In this document: piece after piece, positions 56,510 to 64,000 of the stretch | How the letters are laid out: each line of letters begins with the position of its first letter | Position numbering within the stretch: the first letter of the stretch is position 1 | Assembly (NCBI GenBank): GCA_021234155.1 | Contig: JAJEKV010000231.1 | Span: forward strand, 62,001 to 126,000 | Direction: 5' to 3' | From: Isoetes taiwanensis | Lineage: Eukaryota > Streptophyta > Lycopodiopsida > Isoetales > Isoetaceae | Length of the DNA: 64,000 bases | Program-made: the position numbers and the translations under genes | The notes under the pieces: model-generated | The model's input: only the letters and a program-made list of their open reading frames with translations | Told to the model about the DNA's origin: nothing | Database searches by the model: none

Positions 56510-59072
56510 GAGGATGATCTATAGTAACCCTGTTTATTTCACGCTTCCTCCATGAAGTCTCAGCTTGTACGGCATCTAACCACGTACAACTCAGCAACAA
56601 AGTATAAGTTTTTTTTTTTTTTTTTTTTTTTGAAGGCAAGGTGGTTTTCTATTAATATAAAAGATGTTACAACATTTGATCTTCCAAAATCAGATAGGAA
56701 AAGCCCAATGAAGCCCTGTTGGCCAGATAAATGATATGCTCAAACACACATCAATAACTGATGAGAAAGTACAAGTAACAGAATAATAAACCTTTTCCTT
56801 GAAAGCTTATGCCACCATTTTTGAGCCTGTAAGCAAAGGATAACAAAAAGCGCGCTGAAGTATAACAGTCCTCCAACGTCCCTCAAGCTTATTAGTACTT
56901 GAGTTTGACTCAGAACCTGGCCTAAAGAGCTACAAGCATATCAGTACTTGAGCCATGTAAAAAGTTCCAAGCATAGCAGTACTTGAAACATTTTTCCATC
57001 CCTAGCTCGCATAAACTGTAGAGAACTGATAGACCAAAGAGCCCCATATCTCCCAATGTATCATGTACCCTAGCAAATCAATCTTTGCATTGTCGGGGAT
57101 TGTATTGATGATCCTTAATACTTACGAAACAAAAGTGATTGCTCAAAGATCAATAAAAAGAATAAATCACCTGTTTTTTTGTACATACTCTGTCATGCTG
57201 TTGATGCTTCCTGCTAGCAAGGGAAGAAGCAAAAACGGACTTGGAAGGTTTTCTTCCCAAAAACAATGTATGATATTCCCTGCTGGAATTTGCATATCCA
57301 AAGCCTTCTTTACATAATCTGGAGTTTCTATCCCATAGGCCAAGATCCCAATCTATTGGGCTTACCCTTTTCAAATGCGGAGTAGACATAGTGGGCATAC
57401 AACAAAGAAAGAAGATATCTGTCTCATAGCTTGTATACTACCAAAGGAAGATGCCACGTTAGTGGATGGATTACCTGAAATCCCAGATTAAGGCCGCCAG
57501 AAAGGAGGATGGTTACACGCAGCCAACAGATCCGATGACTGTTTTTGAGAAGGAGGAACAGATCCAAGCCCTGCTAGCACCGCCATCAGCAACGCTTTGC
57601 CCATATTCCGGTTGCTTGGAGCAGCAAGAAGGGGAGGCGGCCGCCTGCCCTAGCCGCTTCCGCCTAACCGCCTAACATCATCCATCCCCAAAGTATAAGT
57701 TTCAGCATGCACACTCTCTAAAAATTTCAAAACCATGAAATCCAAGATTGCTTCCACCTCATATACTTTGCATAAGACATTTTTTATGACTCCCATAGGT
57801 TGCACCTTTATTTGATTGAATGCTTTGAGCATCATAGTTGTCGGTTCCATCATTTTTAATCCAACTTGAAGCATTATATAATAAGGCATGACATTCACTC
57901 TGCTGCCGGTATCTATGTTGGCATCTTTCATTAAATATCCATTGATACTCACATCACAAAGAAATGGTCCAGGATCCTTGGATTGCGGGGCTGGTGGCTC
58001 CATTCTACTCTTATTGGTATCATTTGATATGATTTATTGGACTGAAATTTCTGATTTTGTTCTTCCTCCTAACTCTTGCAACAAATTGGGAGAATAATGC
58101 ATCAATTGCTCAAGAGTAAGTGTGATTTTAGTGGCCAACACTTGGCTGATCACATCATCTTCATTTTGAATTTCCTCATCCACCATAGGAGGCATCACTA
58201 TGGGCTGATTTTCTTCTATAGACTGAAACTGTTCTGTGGGCAGCACATTGAATTGCACCTTCTTAGGTGCTGACACCTTCAAAGTTTGTTCCTTCAAAGC
58301 CTTTGGAAAAGAGGTCTTAGTCTTCTCCGCAATTGGCTCTACTCTTGGTTCTTGAACCACCTTTTGTGATCTTGTAACCGCATTTACTTCTCCAATCTCT
58401 TCTTCTTGTGGAAATGGGTCACTCTCCAGCTCAACAAATCCACAATTTACTACTGATTTTGCCTTCTCTTGCTTCTTAAGCTCCTCAATAAGAGCCTTAA
58501 CTTGAGGATTATCAATGTACTTTGTATCTTGAATGCGAACATCATTATTAGGAAGAGGTACTGATTCAAACACTTGCTGCCTTGGTGGATACGTGTTGGT
58601 TGCGCATTCTGGTTTCCCATGGATTTTCCAACAAGTACTCTCATCATGCTTGAATTTATCATATAACTTGCAATACAAATGAGCCTTACTTGGATACCAT
58701 CCTTATTTTGGCTGCACCATTTGTGTGGAACTGATTGGAGCTTGTTGGGCAATTGGAGCATGTGGCATCATTGGCACTTGTGGCATGATAGGTGCTGCTT
58801 GCATTGGTTGAATAGGAATAGGTGGTGCTTGTCGCATAATAGCAAATACCGGATTGGCCCTCTCAAAGAATCTCTTCTCCCTACATTCTTGATCATTATG
58901 ATCTTTTATTTGGCATCTTGAGCAGAATTTCAGCAATCTACATGTAGTATCAGAATGTCCAATAGACCCACAATAGTCACAAGTAATAAATTGAACCTCC
59001 CTTGGCTTCTCACCAATTGTAAGCTTAGAAATCTTGGCTGCAATATCCTCTGGTTTATGCTCTGGAGCAGCA
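56510..59072 (-). pseudogene. Ty3/gypsy-like gag and protease remnant, split by a retroposon
   Basis: On the minus strand from about 59072: a CCHC knuckle CDYCGSIGHSDTTC, a second CSRCQIKDHNDQEC, a proline/methionine-rich stretch and a third knuckle-like CKLYDKFKHDESTC in which the second Cys is Tyr. A linker leads to a retropepsin domain (58003 down to 57703) with the active site DTGSRVNVM. The protease frame is interrupted by the 56610-57688 insertion and resumes beyond it with LLLSCTWLDAVQAE, the place of the usual LLGRPWL motif. One frame change separates the second and third knuckles. No reverse transcriptase was found, so this is a partial element. Confidence 0.75.
56610..57688 (-). mobile_element. 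Retroposon inserted in the gypsy protease, 14-bp target duplication
   Basis: The 1.08-kb insert begins with a T-run (minus-strand poly(A)) and is bounded by CAAAGTATAAGTTT at 56596-56609 and 57689-57702. Its minus-strand end, TATTAATAGAAAACCACC before the poly(A), is typical of plant LINEs. A 5' portion has a GC-rich leader and a short frame (HLKRVSPIDWDLGLWD) I do not recognise. It lacks a reverse transcriptase, so it is an internally deleted LINE or a SINE-like passenger. Confidence 0.88.
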
Positions 59073-59166
59073 ACTTATCTTCAGCCTTGAGAGCATACTA
59101 AGTACAATTTCATTATAATGGGAAAATTTTTAGTAAACTGGAATTTTTTTATTATGGGGGTTGTAT

Positions 59167-59306
59167 AGACCTTATGCAGGGGTTGTATACACGTGTACAG
59201 TACCCTGTATCATAGACCTTATGCAGGGGTTTTATACACGTGTACAGTACCCTGTATCATAGACCTTCTGCAGGGGTTGTATACACGTGCAGTACCCGTG
59301 TATCAT
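59167..59306. repeat. 47-bp tandem repeat, three copies
   Basis: Units start at 59167, 59214 and 59261, each AGACCTTATGCAGGGG followed by a segment with the palindrome TACACGTGTA. The third copy is slightly shortened. Confidence 0.92.
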
Positions 59307-59420
59307 ACATACATGAATAAGAGAACATATTAACACGGTATCATATACCAACTTCCAAACACAATAGAGACCGAAGTATGAACTATGTATGTCCCTAGTA
59401 ACCTTCCCCTAGGTTCCTAA

Positions 59421-59461
59421 CCCCTTCCCCTTCCCCTTCCCCTTCCCCTTTCCCTTCCCCT
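59421..59461. repeat. CCCCTT microsatellite
   Basis: Six to seven near-perfect CCCCTT units. Confidence 0.9.
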
Positions 59462-59653
59462 GCGAGGTCTAACCCACGCAGCTGGGTTAGGAAACCAGAG
59501 CTCACGCATATCCCAGCCTGATTCTTCCCACCATATGGGGTACCTAGTCATTGCAAAAAGTAATTCCACAGAATGATACTCACGAATGAACTCTGATATG
59601 TATTAATCAAGAGAGTGTGCTAAATATCCAGCACGAAGAAGAGGCCTCAATTG

Positions 59654-59960
59654 CTATAGCATCTCGTCCAGATAAGGAGGGGGTTCAAGAATTCCCCTCA
59701 TTGCAAGTCTCCTATAACATTCAGATGGATTAATTTCCATCAGTGGCTCATGACCACAATCAAATCGCTCCAGAATGAAGTTGATCAACTCCATTGCAAG
59801 CTCCTTGGTGGGACTGTGGCACAACCTCCACTCCAAGAAATGGTCAAATAGCTCATCAGTTCCAAGCCGCACAGAATGCCTGGGGCATGCTTGCAGGGCT
59901 TCTGGAGTAGCCCAGGGAGAATTGGGTCCAATCATTTGCAAAAGCAAGCAAGGATCACCG
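59654..59960 (-). CDS. Hypothetical C-terminal coding segment
   Basis: The minus-strand frame includes ELFDHFLEWRLCHSPTKELA, then FILERFDCGHEPL and YRRLAMRGILEPPPYLDEML before a stop. The composition is protein-like. The upstream part of the frame (L/I/D-rich) is just the translation of the AGATCAAG minisatellite. The family is not recognised, and the start cannot be placed. Confidence 0.3.
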
Positions 59961-60300
59961 ACGGAGCAAGGAACACGGAGCAGAGCAAGGAACACGATCA
60001 AATAGCAAGGAGCATGAAGATCAAGTAGCAAGGAACAAGGATCAAGATCAAGTAGCAAGATCAAGATCAAGGAACAAGGAAGATCAAGGAGCAAGAAGCA
60101 AGGAACAAGATCAAGTAGCAAGATCAAGAGCAAGGAACAAGATCAAGTAGCAAGGAGCACGAGAATGAAGTAGCAAGGAACAAGGATCAAGATCAAGTAG
60201 CAAGAAGCAATGAACAAGGAAGATCAAGTAGCAAGAAGATCAAGGAACAAGGAAGATCAAGGAGCAAGAAGCAAGGATCAATATCAAGTAGCAAGGTGAA
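59940..60300. repeat. Degenerate AGATCAAGTAGCAAGGAACA minisatellite
   Basis: Irregular reiteration of AAGATCAAG, TAGCAAG and GAACAAGG over about 360 bp. Confidence 0.88.
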
Positions 60301-60344
60301 AAGTGAGAAGTGAAAGCAAGGTGAAAGAATTTATAGCTACGAAT

Positions 60345-60440
60345 CCAATAATGTTGAAGTATAATACCAATAATGTTGAAGTATAATACCAATAATGCTG
60401 ACGTATAATACCAATAATGCTGAAGTATTATACCAATAAT
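60345..60440. repeat. 22-bp tandem repeat, four copies
   Basis: Units starting at 60345, 60367, 60389 and 60411 read CCAATAATGTTGAAGTATAA with T/C and A/C variants; a partial fifth unit follows at 60433. Confidence 0.92.
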
Positions 60441-60483
60441 TCTACAACGACTACCATTCGGTGGTAGAAGTCATTCATCTCCC

Positions 60484-60738
60484 ATGGCTTATAATATTTA
60501 TGAAGATCGGTTTGAGACCATTATTTGCTCCATGAGCTACAATGATATTGTTCGGTGCATACATAAAGGTGTTAAGCTGGATCCTGACTTAGAATCCAAA
60601 GCACAAGGTCGTGAGTGTCATTGCCCCGGCCTTACTCGTGTTGTGATCCATCTTCTTTGGCTTCTCGAGCCATGCCTTCGATTTGAATGCGATCCGTTAG
60701 CGAGGGGATTGAAGATGAGTGAATCATCGACTCTATAA
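60484..60738 (+). CDS. Hypothetical small ORF
   Basis: An ATG opens 84 codons beginning MAYNIYEDRFETIICSMSYN. The composition is plausible for protein, but there is no motif and no support beyond the open frame. It may be chance. Confidence 0.2.
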   Translation: MAYNIYEDRFETIICSMSYNDIVRCIHKGVKLDPDLESKAQGRECHCPGLTRVVIHLLWLLEPCLRFECDPLARGLKMSESSTL

Positions 60739-60936
60739 TGCCATCAATAATATGTGCATCTAAATTATATGTATGCCATCAATAATGTGTGCATCAGATG
60801 TAATGATGTGTATTAAACACTATTATAAAAGATGTAAGGATGTAGTATAAGCATAATGAATATTATTTGATGCATCGACTATGTATTAATTGTCCAAAAT
60901 TCTTAAGTATTATAGCAAGAGAAATTACATACATGA

Positions 60937-63425
60937 TTATCGAGAACATGACTGAGATTGAGAGCTTTTAGCTAATGCTATGTTCCCCCACATGTCAACA
61001 ATGTATTTTGGAATCTGAACAGTCTTCGGTCTTTTGCCATTTGTATCCCATGCATAATGTATGGCATCTAACTTCTCATACCTTGATGGATCTGATGGAT
61101 TGGGTCGCCAACGTTTAGTTAAGCAACCTGTATAGTCACGACCAACAAGCATCCACCATGATACATAAATGTGATCATAATTGGTAGACTCTGGATCTAG
61201 GATGGCATCTTCTTCTATAAAGCCCAACCATGTTGGAGTTTCATCGTCTCCAGGTCCGAACATACCTTTCATAAAATGTGCATGAGGATGGAACTCATCC
61301 ATAGGTAACACTGGACGCCCATCTGTTGGTCCACAATACGTAGGCAAAGGTCTTACAAGCATAGCGGCTTCATCGACCTCTGGAGTAAATGCAGCTTGTA
61401 GAGGTTCTTGCCTTGTACGCAACCAAAAGTTATCATTTTGAGGTCGTCCTGGAGATACATCTTCCAAACACAAAAGAATCTCGTTCCAGTAATCCATAGT
61501 TGCTTTGTACTGTCGTGCAAACACACTATCTTCTTGATTTTTGCAGAAGGAATTCCATAATGCTATGTACTTACTGATGCTGTCTGTCAGGCCAGGGAGA
61601 TCTTTCAATGTCTTCCTTGGAGGGATATTTTTAGGCACCCCTGTTGGTAACGTTGGCTCACCATTTTCCTCCTCCTTCCACATTCCTTTTTCTGGAATCC
61701 ATTCTTTATGGGTTGGCCGCATCTTATATTGCATAGTGGGCCATTTCCCATCCATTTTAAATCGGAATAGCAATGGGTCGGTATGGCCTGTTAGACGTTG
61801 GCCTTTATCAGGGATATATCCCTTGACAAAGCCTTTCCAATCTGGAACTTCATCCACAAAATATGGAACAGGAGACTTTGCATTGCACTTGCTAAACAAG
61901 TAAAGCAACTCAGGCAAAGTTAGAGCATCCGATGAACTCATTAACGTCGAAAAGTTCCCAAACAATGCATCAATATCGTCATGAGTGTGCCCAACCATCA
62001 TGAAGCCAAACTGAATCTCATCGAATACCTTAAGCCATGTCAAATAAGAGAGCTAGGAGAACACATATCTATTTTTATTTTGACCCGATGCATTATCCAA
62101 CTGTAAGTAGAGATTTCGAGGAAGAGGATTGAATCCTTCTAAGTAGGCACTAGAAGATGAAGGCATCATCTCTTGTGTCTGCGCTAGCTTATGCTGCAGT
62201 GGTCGAGTATCTTTTAGGGCTTGCATCAATTTGCAATCTGTAGTTCTGCTTCCAGGGAATAAATTACTAATCGCATATTTCTTATTAGCCAGAATGACTT
62301 TAGCTAAACTTGCTCGATATGAATCCCAAAACTTTCTGTGGTTTAGCTAAACTGTACACATTTTTGCTCTCATACTTTCTAGCGTTCAGCTAAACTAACC
62401 CAAACATCATTCCAAAAATTTCTATGATGTGGCCAACAGAAAATATGAAGCCAAATTACTATACCTTTTTTCAATATATTCCACTTATTTTAGTCATTTT
62501 CTTTGTGAAAACATTCTAAAATAATGCTAACTAGCAAAGTCTATGACTCAAGTTAATTCATAATGCTAGAAACTAAACTATTAATCATATGTTTCATATA
62601 AACTAGAATGATGTTAGCTAAACTAGCCCGAAATTCATTCTAAAAGTTTCTATGTCTTAGCTAAACAATACAAAATTTCACTCTCTTACTTTCTAGCGTT
62701 TGACTAAAGAGCTCCAGGATTGGTGCAGTCCCGAAAAAAGTTAAGCTAAAATTATTATTTTTTTTCCAATTTTTTCCATTTACTTTAGCCAATTTTTTTT
62801 TAAAATGTACCAAAAAATCGCCAAATAGCTAAGTTTAGCCCTTAAATTATTCCATGTCTGCTTCCACATAGATCACCACACTTGTCTTCTTCCGGCAACT
62901 CAAGATAGTGTAGGATCCTAGAAAGTGATCCAACATGAAAGTTTGATTCATCTTTCCAAAGATCTAGAGAGAAATGGCCATAAGCCCATCCATCATGACC
63001 ATGTGTCAATGCTCCTGTCAAGCTGCTCTTCAAGCGATCTCCTCTCCAAACAGACTTTTCGAGATGGTGACTTCTTGGTGTGAGTGTTTTGACCTGATCC
63101 ATCTTATCATGTATTATGCAAATGTGACTTTCTGGCGAACGATGTGATAATGCACGCCAATGCCAATATTGACTCCTACAGGAACGTTGTTCCAACATAT
63201 GTGCCCGCCGTTGAATTGAAAGGTTGCGCCTCTCCCTTGTATCTTTTGTTCTTTCCAATTTCTGCTTGATGACTACACATATGTTACACTTGGAGAATGC
63301 TGTATTTTTGGCTATGCTGACGTCTGGAAACTCTTTCTTCCAAATATTGTAAAAAGAGGGCAAGGTTACACTCTTTCCTGTCAATTCTTCCACCACGGCA
63401 CCCACTTCCTTATGTATGCTCTTCT
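60937..63425 (-). pseudogene. DUF7869-type gene, split by an hAT element
   Basis: The minus-strand frame from about 63425 reads SFYNIWKKEFPDVSI, CNICVVIKQKLE and IIHDKMDQVKT. After the inserted element (62253-62856) it resumes with PRNLYLQLDNASGQNKNRYV, GFMMVGHTHDDIDALFG and a long C-terminus to 60937. The DxxDQ, QLDNASGQNKN and GHTHDDID blocks are those of the DUF7869-type family, whose spaced acidic residues suggest an RNase H-like, transposase-like fold. Excising the element with one 8-bp repeat joins the frame (DLCGSRTTDCK), so no intron is needed. An in-frame TAG lies at 62053-62055. The N-terminus is cut off near 63425 by a LINE fragment. Function is unknown; members are often multicopy. 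Confidence 0.7.
62253..62856 (+). mobile_element. Non-autonomous hAT-type element, second copy of the family
   Basis: 604 bp between perfect 8-bp direct repeats TCTGCTTC (62245-62252 and 62857-62864). Termini CAGGGAATAAATTA and, reversed, CATGGAATAATTTA match the 11155 element in sequence and in the subterminal GGCGATTTTTT motif. Internally a segment of about 110 bp (TTAGCTAAAC ... TTTCTAGCGTT) occurs twice, about 314 bp apart. Confidence 0.88.
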
Positions 63426-64000
63426 TATTAAATCCAATTTACTGGAATGAAGAATCGATCAGAAGCCTTTTTAACTCCATTGGAAATTATGTATCCACTG
63501 TTTATGCTCCCTATAAACCTCCTGTTGTTTATGTCCAAATTGACCTTTCTAAAGATATCCCAACTTCCATTCCCTTTACAGACTGTTTTGGCCAAAAAAC
63601 TTCCCTGGATCTTAGGTGGAATGGTTTACCTCCAATTTGCTCTACTTGTGATCTTAGGCATTTCTGGTTCACTAACTGTAAGGAGAACTATAAGGGAAAG
63701 GAAACTCCAGATACAAATGTCAAGGAGAAGAATGCTGATATTCCTTAAATGCTTTCTCAAAGCCTGACTATACCAGAAAAACATCAAGAAGAAAAGGCTT
63801 TCTTATGGAAAAAGGTAAATGGTAGCTCGAGAAGAATTGCAAAAAAAAGGTTGGAGAAAGGAATTCAAATTGGCACAAATACTCAATTTGTTGCTAATCA
63901 CAGGGATCCTTCCAATATATCTACCAATATATCTACCATCATGACTGCATCAGAAAGGTACATGGCAAAAGGGAAAGCTAAAGTTGACATGGAAAATTCT
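63416..64000 (+). mobile_element. LINE ORF1 (DUF4283/zinc-knuckle) fragment, runs off the window
   Basis: The frame reads NPIYWNEESIRSLFNSIGNY, VVYVQIDLSKDIPTSIPF and LPPICSTCDLRHFWFTNC. This is the latter half of the DUF4283-type domain of plant LINE ORF1 followed by its zinc knuckle. The knuckle spacing is CX2CX3HX5C rather than CX2CX4HX4C. A TAA at 63746-63748 ends the first part, but the same frame stays open to the window edge. The 5' portion is missing, cut at the border with the DUF7869 gene. Confidence 0.65.

Noticed and set aside
59960-60133. N-terminal L/I/D-rich part of the 59.65-kb minus-strand frame
   Set aside because: It is the translation of the AGATCAAG minisatellite and has no support as protein.
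62260-62350. Coding sequence continuing upstream of the 62.2-kb DUF7869 segment into KKYAISNLF
   Set aside because: This open stretch lies inside the hAT element, past its CAGGG terminus; the true frame jumps to 62865 and beyond.

Overview
This is a nuclear window from a land plant with a repeat-rich, AT-leaning genome. The reasons are spliced genes with GT-AG introns, a plant BCS1-type AAA-ATPase, plant-like DSS1, TFIIIA, phosphoserine aminotransferase and receptor-kinase remnants, and plant Ty1/copia, Ty3/gypsy, LINE and hAT elements. A beta-class amino-methyltransferase gene joined to a ParB-like domain and a DUF7869-type gene suggest, as an inference only, a non-flowering lineage or gymnosperm rather than an angiosperm.

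Layout. 0-6 kb holds a decayed multi-part coding region ending in an FCP1-like phosphatase domain, peppered with a short palindrome (core TCGACTTCGCGAAGTCGA). 6-10.7 kb is mostly non-coding, with a SWIM zinc-finger relic and a small MITE. 10.7-14.9 kb is the most interesting locus: a multi-exon gene joining a ParB-like DGNHR domain to a beta-class DNA amino-methyltransferase, interrupted by an 818-bp hAT-type element with a perfect 8-bp target duplication. 15-24 kb is intergenic, with MITEs and fragments of phosphoserine aminotransferase and TFIIIA. 24.8-26.2 kb carries the only clearly intact gene, an AAA-ATPase. 26.9-29.95 kb is an almost pure pyrimidine satellite, followed by a 5'-truncated LINE. 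31-47 kb contains one diverged and two close direct copies of a segment; one copy holds a (TTCC)n-tailed retroposon and the other a complete-ended copia element lacking gag. A broken DSS1 gene lies at 35 kb. 49-55 kb has a copia relic, a kinase fragment and a 1.29-kb inverted duplication. 55-59 kb is a gypsy gag-protease remnant split by a retroposon. 59-61 kb is tandem repeats. 61-64 kb is a DUF7869-type gene split by a second copy of the same hAT family, abutting a LINE ORF1 fragment.

Two themes cross the window. First, almost every recognisable gene except the AAA-ATPase is broken. Second, where two copies of one sequence can be compared (the two LTRs, the two segmental copies, the two inverted arms), the differences cluster at CAG/CTG sites and turn them into CG-containing strings. 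This is not what 5-methylcytosine deamination produces and may be a base-calling artefact at CHG-methylated sites. Some apparent frameshifts and stops may therefore be technical.

All calls were made by eye; no searches or alignments were run.
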